Shown: piece after piece, positions 36,176 to 43,833 of the stretch
How the letters are laid out: every line of letters starts with the position of its first letter
How positions within the stretch are numbered: position 1 is the stretch's first letter
Assembly: GCA_021846275.1 (NCBI GenBank)
Contig: JAJZBZ010000001.1
Location: 558,001-622,000 of the forward strand
DNA length: 64,000 bases
Reading direction: 5' to 3'
Origin: Acidobacteriota bacterium
Lineage (GTDB): Bacteria > Acidobacteriota > Terriglobia > Terriglobales > Acidobacteriaceae
Translations under genes and position numbers: made by a program
Notes under the pieces: model-generated
Told to the model about the DNA's origin: nothing
Seen by the model: only the letters and a program-made list of their open reading frames with translations
Database searches by the model: none

Positions 36176-38260
36176 TTACCGGGCAGGCCACACGGACAAC
36201 TCCTGCAACAGAAACGCGTAGTCGAAGGCGATCTCACGCAGGTAGTCGTAGCGGCCGCTGGCTCCGCCGTGGCCCGCGGTCATGTTGATGTGGAAGAGCA
36301 GCGGGTGGCTGTCGGTCTTGAGCGTGCGCAGGCGGGCGACGTATTTGGCCGGTTCCCAGTACATGACCTGGCTGTCGTGGAGGCTGGTTTTGACGAGCAT
36401 CGCCGGATAGCTGCCGGGTTTCAGGTTGTCGTAGGGCGAGTAGCCGAGCATGGTGTGGAAGTATTCGGGCTGGTTGGGGTCGCCCCACTCTTCGTATTCA
36501 GGCACGGTGAGCGGCAGGGCGGGGTCGAGCATGGTGTTCATCACATCCACGAAGGGAACGTGGGAGACGACAACGCGGAAGAGCGCGGGGTCGAGGTTGA
36601 CAACCGCGCCCATGAGCAGTCCGCCTGCGCTGCCGCCTTCGATGGCGACGCGCGCCGGGTCGCCGTGGCCCGTTGCGAGGAGATGGCGGACGCAGGTGTT
36701 GAAGTCGGTGAATGTGTTCTCCTTGACGAGCATTTTTCCGGCGTCATGCCAGGTTTCGCCCAGGTCGCCGCCGCCGCGAATGTGTGCCCAGGCCATGACG
36801 AGGCCGCGGTCGAGCAGGCTGAGTCGATTGGCGCTGAAGCCGATGGGCAGCGCGTAGCCGTAGGAGCCGTAGCCGTAGACGTGGAGCGGGTTTTGGCCAG
36901 GCTGAAAGCGGTCTCGGCGATAGACGAGCGAGATGGGCACGCGGGTTCCGTCCGCAGCCGTGGCCCAGATGCGTTCGCTGGTGTAGAGGGATTTGTCAAA
37001 GCCGCCGGGAACGGGCTGCTGCTTCAGCAGCGTGGACACGCCGGTCGCGAGGCTGTAGTCGTAGACGGACGCTGGCGCGGTGAGGGATTGGTATGCGTAG
37101 CGGAAATGCGTCGCGTCGAACTCGGCGTTGGCCGCGGGGTAAGCGCTGTAAGTGGGATCAGGGAAGGCGATCTCGCCTGCGAATGCGAGCTGAGACAGGT
37201 CGGTTGATCCGGAGCCGGCGAAGCGGTGAATGCGCAGATGGGGCAGGCCGTTTTCGCGCTCGCAGGCGACGAGAAACGAGGCGAAGACTTCGACCGACTC
37301 CAGCATGATGCCGGGGCGGTGCGGGAGAAGTTCTGTTTCCGCATCTGAGCCAGTGACATGGCGCGCGAAGAGGCGGCAGTCGCGTCCGCGATCATTGCTG
37401 CGAATCAGCCAGTAGCCTTCACGGTGGTCCACGTCGTATTCCACATCTTCGACGCGCGGCAGGATGATCTGCCACTCGTCGAGTGGCTGGTCGGCGGCCA
37501 GGAAGCGGAGTTCGCTGGTGATGTGGCTTCCGATGTGGAGCAGGAGATACCGACCGTCGCGCGTGCGGCTGAGGCTCAGGTTGTAGCGCTCGTCCGGCTC
37601 CTCAAAGACGAGCGTCTCTTCTCCGGTGGCGAGCGAGAAACGCCAGAGCTGGTGCTGGCGCTTCTGGATTTCGTCTTCGACGGTGAAGAAGAGTGTCTGG
37701 CTGTCCGCAGCCCAGCAGACGGAGCCGACACGCGGGCGCGTGAAGTCGAGATCGGCACTGGTGGAGAGGTTGCGCAGGCGCAGCGAGTACTGGCGGAAGC
37801 CGGTGTGATCGACCGTCCAGGCGAGAAGCTGGCCGCTGTCGCTGATGTCCATGTCGCCGATGGCGAAGAACGGGTGGCCGACGGCGAGCGCGTTGCCGTC
37901 GAGGACGATCTCCGGCTGGCTTGCTTCGGGATGGTCGGGCGTGTCGCGGCGGCGCAGATGGATTGCGTACTGCCTGCCCTCCTCGGTCCGCGTCCAGTGC
38001 CACCAGCCGCGGTCGCGGTAAGGGACGGATTCGTCGGTCTGCTGGATGTGGCTGAGCATCTCCTGGTAAAGCTGCTCGCGCAGATCGGCGAGCGGCGCGG
38101 TGACGGCTTCGGCGTAGGCGTTTTCGGCTTCGAGATACGCGATGACTTCGGGGTTTTCCGAGTCGCGGAGCCAGGCGTAATCGTCGGTGAGCGTGACGCC
38201 GTGGAGAGTGCGGGAGGTGGGTATTTTGCGGGCGACGGGCGGCTGAACTTGTGTGGTCAT
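36176..38260 (-). CDS. ptrB: Oligopeptidase B (S9A serine peptidase)
   Basis: This 694-aa prolyl-oligopeptidase family enzyme cleaves short peptides after basic residues and is cytoplasmic (no signal peptide). The N-terminal LTDDYAWLRDSENPEV block and beta-propeller are followed by an alpha/beta-hydrolase domain. The nucleophile is in IEGGSAGGLLMGA (near residue 543), the Asp in SLHDSQVMYWEPAKY (near 629) and the His in MTAGHGGASGRY (near 663). The YGYGSYG and HIRGGGDLG segments are typical of oligopeptidase B rather than prolyl endopeptidase. It is divergent from the TPM gene. Confidence 0.93.
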   Translation of the reverse strand: MTTQVQPPVARKIPTSRTLHGVTLTDDYAWLRDSENPEVIAYLEAENAYAEAVTAPLADLREQLYQEMLSHIQQTDESVPYRDRGWWHWTRTEEGRQYAIHLRRRDTPDHPEASQPEIVLDGNALAVGHPFFAIGDMDISDSGQLLAWTVDHTGFRQYSLRLRNLSTSADLDFTRPRVGSVCWAADSQTLFFTVEDEIQKRQHQLWRFSLATGEETLVFEEPDERYNLSLSRTRDGRYLLLHIGSHITSELRFLAADQPLDEWQIILPRVEDVEYDVDHREGYWLIRSNDRGRDCRLFARHVTGSDAETELLPHRPGIMLESVEVFASFLVACERENGLPHLRIHRFAGSGSTDLSQLAFAGEIAFPDPTYSAYPAANAEFDATHFRYAYQSLTAPASVYDYSLATGVSTLLKQQPVPGGFDKSLYTSERIWATAADGTRVPISLVYRRDRFQPGQNPLHVYGYGSYGYALPIGFSANRLSLLDRGLVMAWAHIRGGGDLGETWHDAGKMLVKENTFTDFNTCVRHLLATGHGDPARVAIEGGSAGGLLMGAVVNLDPALFRVVVSHVPFVDVMNTMLDPALPLTVPEYEEWGDPNQPEYFHTMLGYSPYDNLKPGSYPAMLVKTSLHDSQVMYWEPAKYVARLRTLKTDSHPLLFHINMTAGHGGASGRYDYLREIAFDYAFLLQELSVWPAR

Positions 38261-38344
38261 CGCTTCCAGAATATCGTTTCGCAGCGGCGGAACATGGCGT
38301 CGGAGCCTGCGGCGGCGTGTGGAACCGCTGGCGATGGCCGCGCG

Positions 38345-38350
38345 TACAAT
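38345..38350 (+). promoter_or_regulatory. Putative -10 box TACAAT near the TPM gene start
   Basis: TACAAT ends 7 nt before the ATG at 38358. If used, the transcript would be leaderless or nearly so, although GAGG lies directly against the ATG. The -35 region is unremarkable. Confidence 0.3.
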
Positions 38351-38357
38351 ACAGAGG

Positions 38358-39161
38358 ATGAATCGACTGCGGAATAATCTGCGCCGGCTGGGGATGGTTG
38401 GGCTGATGGCGTGCGCGGCGCTGCTGGCGAATGTGGCGCGCGCGGAGACGGTGGAGCAGATGCCGCAGCCGACGGATTACGTCACGGATGACGCGCATGT
38501 TCTGTCAGCGGGAACGGTGGAGCGGCTGGATCAGATTTGCGCGGAGCTGGACCACGGCAAGGCGCAGGCGCAGGTGGCTGTGGTGATTGTGCGCGACCTC
38601 GGCGGGGATGACGCGGCGGACTTTGCCAATCGCCTGGAAGAGCGATGGAAGGTGGGCAAAAAGGGTTCGGATCGCGGTGTGCTGATGCTGCTTTCGGCGG
38701 CGGATCACAAGTACTGGATCGAAGTTGGGTATGGACTGGAAGGAATCCTGCCGGATGGAAAGACCGGCGACATTGGGCGCGCGATGGTGCCGTATCTGCG
38801 CACGGGCGACTACGACGCGGCGGTGCTGACGGGCGTGAGCGAGATGGCGCAGGTGATTCGCGCCGACGCCGGAGACACGGCGCCGGATGACGGGGCAACG
38901 GACAGCGCGCAGACGCCGCATCGGCGGCACGGGATTTCGCCGCTGGGGCTGGTGCTGCGGCTGGTCTTTCTGCTGGCGATTCTCGGATTTCTCGGCTCGC
39001 GCGGGCTGTTCGGGCTGTTCCTGGGGATGATGATGGGCGGAGGATTTGGCGGCGGCTGGGGTGGTGGTTATGGCGGCGGAATGGGCGGCGATGGCGGATC
39101 GGGATTTGGCGGCTTCGGCGGCGGGGAATCCGGCGGCGGCGGCGCGGGCGGAAGCTGGTGA
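38358..39161 (+). CDS. Exported TPM-domain (YgcG-type) protein
   Basis: This 267-aa protein has a Sec signal (residues about 1-29, ending VARA), then a TPM domain with TDDAHVLSAGTVERLDQIC, RDLGGDDAADFANRLEERW and GRAMVPYLRTGDYDAAVL. A transmembrane helix (about 200-225, LVLRLVFLLAILGFLG) follows, then a Gly-rich tail of about 40 residues (GGGFGGGWGGGYGGG type). TPM proteins are poorly understood and are usually paired with LemA, as here: lemA lies 218 bp downstream. The start at 38358 is supported by the signal peptide. Two intergenic repeats lie between this gene and lemA. Confidence 0.88.
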   Translation: MNRLRNNLRRLGMVGLMACAALLANVARAETVEQMPQPTDYVTDDAHVLSAGTVERLDQICAELDHGKAQAQVAVVIVRDLGGDDAADFANRLEERWKVGKKGSDRGVLMLLSAADHKYWIEVGYGLEGILPDGKTGDIGRAMVPYLRTGDYDAAVLTGVSEMAQVIRADAGDTAPDDGATDSAQTPHRRHGISPLGLVLRLVFLLAILGFLGSRGLFGLFLGMMMGGGFGGGWGGGYGGGMGGDGGSGFGGFGGGESGGGGAGGSW

Positions 39162-39232
39162 GGCATTGCATGCGGCAGCCGCGCGCTTCGCGCGCCACGG
39201 ACAGTTGTGGCCGCTTCCGTTGGTCGCGCGCG
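39162..39232. repeat. Dispersed intergenic repeat, copy 1 of family A
   Basis: The 71-bp stretch starting GGCATTGCATGC directly after the TPM stop aligns by eye with 41004-41070. Shared blocks are GGCATTGCATGC, GGCAGC, CGCCAC, CCGTT and GTCGCG. It contains the perfect hairpin GCGCGC-TTC-GCGCGC. Confidence 0.55.
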
Positions 39233-39264
39233 GGATTGGCTGAGGACGATGGAAAAGACAGAAG

Positions 39265-39297
39265 CAGATTGCCTCCGGGGATGACAACAGGAAGAGC
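39265..39297. repeat. Short intergenic repeat, copy 1 of family B
   Basis: About 33 bp starting CAGATTGCCTCCGGGGATGA match 60052-60084 at roughly three of four positions, including CAGATT, ATGACA and CAGGAA. Both copies are preceded by AAAAGAC within 10 bp. Confidence 0.45.
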
Positions 39298-39379
39298 AAA
39301 GGCAACAGCAGCAGATTCCACTGGCTGGAGTTGAAGCAGGAAGTGCAGTTGAACGGAACAACAGGACAGGAGCAAGGAA

Positions 39380-39958
39380 ATGAAACGTGGAATGTGGATT
39401 GTGGTTGGGATTTTTACGGTATTTGTTTTTGTGGCGCTGCTGGTTTACGGCAGCTTCAAGAGCACGCAGAACCAGTTGGTCGCACTGGATGAGCAGGTGC
39501 GCACGACGTGGTCGGATGTGGATATACAGTTGCAGCGGCGCGCGGACCTGATTCCGAATCTGGTGGAGACGGTCAAGGGCTTCACCAAGGAAGAGAACTC
39601 GGTCTTCAGCGATATTGCCAACGCGCGCGCCGGACTGCTGAGCGCGCATACGCCGCAGGACAAGATTGCGGCGAATGGTCGGCTGGACTCGGCCTTCGGA
39701 CGGCTGCTTGCGTTGAGCGAAAACTATCCGCAGTTGAAGTCGAACGAGGAGTTTCTGCGGCTGCAGGACGAACTGTCCGGGACGGAGAATCGCATCAGCG
39801 TGAGCCGTCGGCGATATAACGATTCGCTGCGGACGTACAACACGTTTGTGCGCGAGTTTCCGAACAGCGTATGGGCGGGAATGCTGGGATTTGCGCCGAA
39901 CAATGCGTATTTCGAGGCGAGCGAATCGGCACGCAGCGCACCTGCGGTGAAGTTCTGA
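39380..39958 (+). CDS. lemA: LemA family membrane protein
   Basis: LemA (192 aa) has one N-terminal helix (WIVVGIFTVFVFVALLVYG) anchoring a helical bundle outside the membrane. The signature DLIPNLVETVKGF, the ISVSRRRYNDSLRTYN segment and the late FPNSVWAGMLGF block are characteristic. Function is not established; LemA and TPM genes often sit together, here in the order TPM then LemA, separated by a 218-bp gap that carries two repeats. CAAGGAAATG gives an SD-like AAGGA close to the start. A bidirectional terminator follows. Confidence 0.93.
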   Translation: MKRGMWIVVGIFTVFVFVALLVYGSFKSTQNQLVALDEQVRTTWSDVDIQLQRRADLIPNLVETVKGFTKEENSVFSDIANARAGLLSAHTPQDKIAANGRLDSAFGRLLALSENYPQLKSNEEFLRLQDELSGTENRISVSRRRYNDSLRTYNTFVREFPNSVWAGMLGFAPNNAYFEASESARSAPAVKF

Positions 39959-39988
39959 GCCGACGCACGGCAGAAAGCGAAGACAACA

Positions 39989-40017
39989 AAAGCGCCGGAA
40001 TTGAATTCCGGCGCTTT
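39989..40017. terminator. Bidirectional terminator between lemA and the STAS gene
   Basis: The perfect 12-bp inverted repeat AAAGCGCCGGAA (39989-40000) and TTCCGGCGCTTT (40006-40017) has a TTGAA loop. The A and T ends allow it to terminate both lemA (+) and the convergent STAS gene (-). Confidence 0.85.
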
Positions 40018-40043
40018 GTGTCGTCTGCGATGAACAGCGAAAG

Positions 40044-40388
40044 CTACTTGTAGGAGGCGATGGCGCTTGCCTCGTCATCGAAGATGTCAAAGACGGTGTA
40101 GAGCTTGGTGAGCTGGAGAACATCCTTGACCTTCTTGGTCAGGCTGAGGAGCTTGACGTTGGCCTGCTGGTTTTTTGCAGTCGTATAGGCGCTGACCAGT
40201 TCGCCGAGGCCCGAGCTATCGATGTAGTTCACCTCGCCGAGACCGATCAGGATGTTCTTGACGCCCTTGCTGATGAGTTCGCGAACTGCGTCGCGGAGTT
40301 GAACGCTGCCTTCTCCGAGCGTGATGCGTCCGCTCAGATCGAGGATGGTTACGCCATCCAGTTCCCGGGTTGCGATGGATAGTGCCAC
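40044..40388 (-). CDS. STAS-domain anti-sigma factor antagonist (SpoIIAA/RsbV type)
   Basis: This 114-aa single STAS domain has the phosphorylatable Ser region NYIDSSGLGEL (S58/S59) and the GRITLGEGSVQLRDAV strand-helix. Proteins of this kind bind an RsbW-type kinase when unphosphorylated and so release its sigma factor. It follows the RsbW-like gene on the same strand after 71 bp, so the two probably form a partner-switching pair. No sigma factor gene is nearby. Confidence 0.9.
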   Translation of the reverse strand: MALSIATRELDGVTILDLSGRITLGEGSVQLRDAVRELISKGVKNILIGLGEVNYIDSSGLGELVSAYTTAKNQQANVKLLSLTKKVKDVLQLTKLYTVFDIFDDEASAIASYK

Positions 40389-40459
40389 AGTGGTGTTCCT
40401 CCTGGTCGTTTCGGTCTGATCTTACAGTCTGGTCGCTTAATCGTGGATCGATGCTCTCT

Positions 40460-40954
40460 TCAGCCTGGCTCTCCGTCGGCCAGTTTTTTTACAAGACGGA
40501 TTTCGGTGCCGGGATGCAGTTGACGAAAGTTTACCTCATCGAAGAAGGATCGGATCAAGAAGATTCCTCTGCCGGTGCCGCGCAGCAGGTTTTCTTCTTC
40601 GCGGGGGTCGGACAGAGACTCCGGGTCGAAACCGTCTCCCTGGTCGGCGATGGTGATAATGAGGCTGTCAGCCAGGTGTTCGAGAGTGATGACGACGCTC
40701 TTCTCCGGGTCGTAGCCATTGCCGTGGAGCACGGCGTTCACGGCCGCTTCGCGGATGCCCATGACGAGTGGAAAAATCTCGTCCTCGTTGACACCGAGCG
40801 ACTGGATGAACTTCTCCGCCTGCTCCTCCACCTGGGCGACACTGTCCATGGTGGAGGCAAGCTGGAGCCGTATGCGTTCTGTGGCGGGACGTGGCAATCG
40901 CGATCCTGAAAACAACCAGCGCGGCGCTCGATAAAAAAACGACTCGCTGCTCAT
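40460..40954 (-). CDS. RsbW-type serine kinase / anti-sigma factor
   Basis: This 164-aa protein has a GHKL ATPase domain: the N box in MGIREAAVNAVLHGNGYDPE, the G1 box DQGDGFDPESL and the G2-like GTGRGIFLIRSFFDEV. It likely phosphorylates the STAS protein encoded next. The start is uncertain: ATG at 40954 gives about 30 residues before the domain, and the frame is open much further upstream (to 41365), but that part overlaps a repeat and a divergent gene. It is probably cytoplasmic. The partner sigma factor or other output is not in the window. Confidence 0.85.
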   Translation of the reverse strand: MSSESFFYRAPRWLFSGSRLPRPATERIRLQLASTMDSVAQVEEQAEKFIQSLGVNEDEIFPLVMGIREAAVNAVLHGNGYDPEKSVVITLEHLADSLIITIADQGDGFDPESLSDPREEENLLRGTGRGIFLIRSFFDEVNFRQLHPGTEIRLVKKLADGEPG

Positions 40955-41003
40955 TCGCAGTTTCAAGGCTCGGCCGCCCCCTGTCAAGGCATTCCATGCG
41001 GCA

Positions 41004-41070
41004 GGCATTGCATGCTGCGGCAGCTCGCTTTGCACGCCACCGTCCGTTGCGGCGCTCCCGTTAGTCGCGG
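41004..41070. repeat. Dispersed intergenic repeat, copy 2 of family A
   Basis: This copy aligns with 39162-39232. Its head is preceded by a partial duplicate (GGCATTCCATGCGGCA, 40988-41003), so the head motif occurs twice in tandem here. It lies between the divergent RsbW-like gene and the MgtE-N/CBS gene. Confidence 0.55.
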
Positions 41071-41118
41071 GGAGTTCCATTCCTGACGCTGGACTGCATC
41101 CCGGTTGTAAGCAGGCAA

Positions 41119-42396
41119 ATGTTTTACACTCAAGCACGGATGACAGTGCGGACGAAAACTCGCGTGAGCCTGACTTCGCTGATGGGGGCGCAGGTGACGG
41201 ATGCTTCCGGCAAGTCGCACGGGCACTTGCGCGACATTGCCGTGCATACGGGCGCGGAAGCGGGACGCGTGGCCGGACTGATTCTGAAGACGCGCGAGGG
41301 CAGGCGGCTGGTGCCATCGACGGAGGTGATTGAGACCCCGGCGGGGGATCTGGAACTGCGCTCACCGAGGGTTTTGCAGCCGCTGGCAGGCGACGAGAAC
41401 TATCTCTTCCTGTGGCAGGATCTGATCGACCGGCAGATTATTGACATTCACGGGCGCAAGGTGGTGCGCGTGAATGACGTGGTTCTGGAGTGGCTGGGGC
41501 AGGGCAGCGCGCATCTGTTACGCGTGGCCGAAGTGGAGGTAGGTATGCGCGGCGCGGTGCAGCGCGTCTTCAAGGGTGCGATGCCGCGTCGATGGCTGGA
41601 CGGAGTGGCGCAGCGCGTGAATGGGCGCTCGATCCCGTGGCAGTTTGTGGACGTGATTGAAGTGGACCCGGCGCGGCGCGTGAAGCTGCGGATCGAGCAT
41701 GAGCGGCTGGCGGACCTGCACCCGTCGGATTTGGCGGAGATTCTGGCCGATCTGGCACCGGCGGAGCGCGAGGCGATCTTTACCACGCTGGACGAGGAAG
41801 TGGCCGCAGAGGCGCTGGAAGAGGTGGACCCGAAGCTGCAACGTTCGCTGATCGAGTCTCTGGATGAGGAACGGATCGCCGACATTGTGGAGGAGATGGA
41901 CCCGGCGGCGGCGGCTGACCTGCTGAACGAGCTTTCCGACGAGCGTTCGGAGGCGATTCTGGAGGAGATGGACCCGGAAGAGCGGCAGGATGTGGAGGAG
42001 CTGCTGGAGTTCGACGAAGACTCGGCAGCCGGGCAGATGACGACGGAGTTTGTGGCCATGCCGCAGGAGGCAAGCTGCGAGGAGGCTGTGCAGGCGCTGC
42101 GCGAGTTTGACGGGGATCCGCTGACGGTGGGCGAGGTCTATCTGTTGGATACGGCAGGACGACCGACGGCGGCGGTGCCGATGCAGCGAATTCTTCTTGC
42201 CCAGCCTGCTTCCCGGCTCTCGGTGCTGGCCGAGCCGCCGCTGATTACTGGCCATGCTGAGATGCACCAGAAGGAAGTGGCCGAGATGTTTGACAAATAC
42301 AATCTCCACAGCCTGCCGGTGGTGGACGCGGCGGGCAAGTTGGTCGGGGTGATCCATGCCGACCAGGTGATTCACTTCCTGTTTGAGCGAATCTGA
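41119..42396 (+). CDS. Soluble PRC-barrel / MgtE-N / CBS-domain protein, possible Mg2+ sensor
   Basis: In this 425-aa protein, a PRC-barrel-like region (about 15-180, starting VSLTSLMGAQVTDASG) precedes an MgtE intracellular N domain of helical repeats (HPSDLAEILADL, LEEVDPKLQRSLIESLDEER, DPAAAADLLNELSDERS) and a CBS pair (VGEVYLLDTAGRPTAAV; LPVVDAAGKLVGVIHADQVI). The membrane channel of true MgtE is absent. It is highly acidic, as expected for Mg2+ sensing in the N/CBS module. It may regulate a magnesium or metal transporter not seen here. The second ATG, at 41140, is an equally good start. Confidence 0.8.
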   Translation: MFYTQARMTVRTKTRVSLTSLMGAQVTDASGKSHGHLRDIAVHTGAEAGRVAGLILKTREGRRLVPSTEVIETPAGDLELRSPRVLQPLAGDENYLFLWQDLIDRQIIDIHGRKVVRVNDVVLEWLGQGSAHLLRVAEVEVGMRGAVQRVFKGAMPRRWLDGVAQRVNGRSIPWQFVDVIEVDPARRVKLRIEHERLADLHPSDLAEILADLAPAEREAIFTTLDEEVAAEALEEVDPKLQRSLIESLDEERIADIVEEMDPAAAADLLNELSDERSEAILEEMDPEERQDVEELLEFDEDSAAGQMTTEFVAMPQEASCEEAVQALREFDGDPLTVGEVYLLDTAGRPTAAVPMQRILLAQPASRLSVLAEPPLITGHAEMHQKEVAEMFDKYNLHSLPVVDAAGKLVGVIHADQVIHFLFERI

Positions 42397-42418
42397 CGCG
42401 AGTGATGGGACGGCTGCG

Positions 42419-43705
42419 TCAGCTTTTCGGCATGGGCTGCGCTCCGGCACCACCAACGGCGAAGATTTTCGGGATGCGCTTGGTCGGTGAGGGAAGCGCG
42501 GGAAACGGCGCGTGCGGCTCGGTCTGATACCAGTAGGCGACGGTGAAGAAGTCGTCGGCACGGTGGTTTGCGTGGCCGTGCTCCATGGTGACGCGAATGG
42601 ATTTCTCAAAAGGGATCGGGCTTTCGGTGTGCCAGCGATAGAGGCAATAGCGGCCTCCGATTTTTTCGGGGTTTTCGATCAGCGGCGCGCCTTCATGGAG
42701 GTTGGCGAAAGGCTCTTCGTTAAAGCTCCACGCGCCGTTGTAATAGTCCTCGGTGCCGGTGCCCTGAATGGTCGGGCGCTGGTCGCCGTCGATGAAGATC
42801 ATGTCGTCGCCCTCACCGAACCAGCCATCCTGATTTTGCAGCACGGACTGCGTGACGCCGATCAGGTGTCCGCGCCCCTCTGCTTCCAGAAACACGTAAT
42901 TGCCAGCGCCGGTGAGGTTTTTGCGATTGTTCACCTCTGGCGAGTACTCATTTTTCCAGTTGTTGATCTCGGCCTTGCAGGGCGTGGCCTGACGGTATTG
43001 CGCGTGAAACCGTCCCAGGCCGCCGGGCAGGGAATCCAGCAGAACGTAGTCAACGGCGAAGTAGAGATGGTCGGTGCGGATGGAGCCTTCGTTGCTGACG
43101 CTCATGCGTGCGGCATGCTTGAACGGCATGGTGAAATAGGCGTTCAGCGCCTTGACCGGCGCAACGACAACAAGCTGCGACTGAAAGGTGAAGTACTGGC
43201 CCAGCCCGAGGGCAAAAAAATCGCCCAGCGGCACTTCGACGGAGGGTGTCGTCTCGTTGTCCCACCAGGCGCGGAGGACCAGGTTTTTCAGGTGATACGG
43301 GTCGCGGGAATCAACAGTGAACCACAGGTGCGTGACCACGCCGGAGCCTTTGATGTCGAGCAGAGCAGCGGCCTGTCCGGACTCAACCGGCACGGAGTCG
43401 TCGTTGCCTCCGCTTCGATCCCAGCTTGCGGATCGGCGCGCGCGATAGTTTTTGAGCCGTGAAGAGGCAAAAAGAAATTCGTCGGCCGCCTCCTTGTTTG
43501 CCTCGCGCTGCACTTCGTAGGCTGCGAGAAAGCCGTCCTGGGCATGAGCGCGCGAAGTGAGCGCTGAGACACCGAGCAATCCAGCGCCTGTTGCAAGGCC
43601 GACCAGCATGCGACGCCTGTCTGGCCTGCCCTGCGGATGCTTCGGCTCGTTTTCAGTTGAAGCTGATGACTGTTGATTCTCCATAGCACCCGGATTTTCG
43701 ACCAT
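42419..43705 (-). CDS. Tat-exported GH172 (DUF2961) family protein
   Basis: This 428-aa protein carries a twin-arginine signal (RPDRRRMLVGLATGAGLLG) after a 28-residue hydrophilic leader. The domain matches DUF2961, now glycoside hydrolase family 172, whose characterised members act on fructofuranosides and arabinofuranosides. Candidate catalytic glutamates are in FGEGDDMIFIDGD and QGTGTEDYYNGAW. The exact substrate is not predictable. It lies downstream of the second nuo operon on the same strand after 128 bp, but is functionally unrelated and probably has its own promoter. It is convergent with the MgtE-N/CBS gene. Confidence 0.85.
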   Translation of the reverse strand: MVENPGAMENQQSSASTENEPKHPQGRPDRRRMLVGLATGAGLLGVSALTSRAHAQDGFLAAYEVQREANKEAADEFLFASSRLKNYRARRSASWDRSGGNDDSVPVESGQAAALLDIKGSGVVTHLWFTVDSRDPYHLKNLVLRAWWDNETTPSVEVPLGDFFALGLGQYFTFQSQLVVVAPVKALNAYFTMPFKHAARMSVSNEGSIRTDHLYFAVDYVLLDSLPGGLGRFHAQYRQATPCKAEINNWKNEYSPEVNNRKNLTGAGNYVFLEAEGRGHLIGVTQSVLQNQDGWFGEGDDMIFIDGDQRPTIQGTGTEDYYNGAWSFNEEPFANLHEGAPLIENPEKIGGRYCLYRWHTESPIPFEKSIRVTMEHGHANHRADDFFTVAYWYQTEPHAPFPALPSPTKRIPKIFAVGGAGAQPMPKS

Positions 43706-43833
43706 TGCATCCTCCGCTGGCGAGCACAGATGAGCGCGCAGAGGAATGTATATCGCCGCGCAGTGTTTCGGGTCAATGCTCCGACGCCATGCTCAGGGTC
43801 ACAGGCTCCAGACCATTGCGGATGGAGGGTTGG

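Noticed and set aside
40955-41365. N-terminal extension of the RsbW-like frame
   Set aside because: Pro/Ser-rich, covers a repeat and runs antisense into the start of the MgtE-N/CBS gene; the domain is complete without it.
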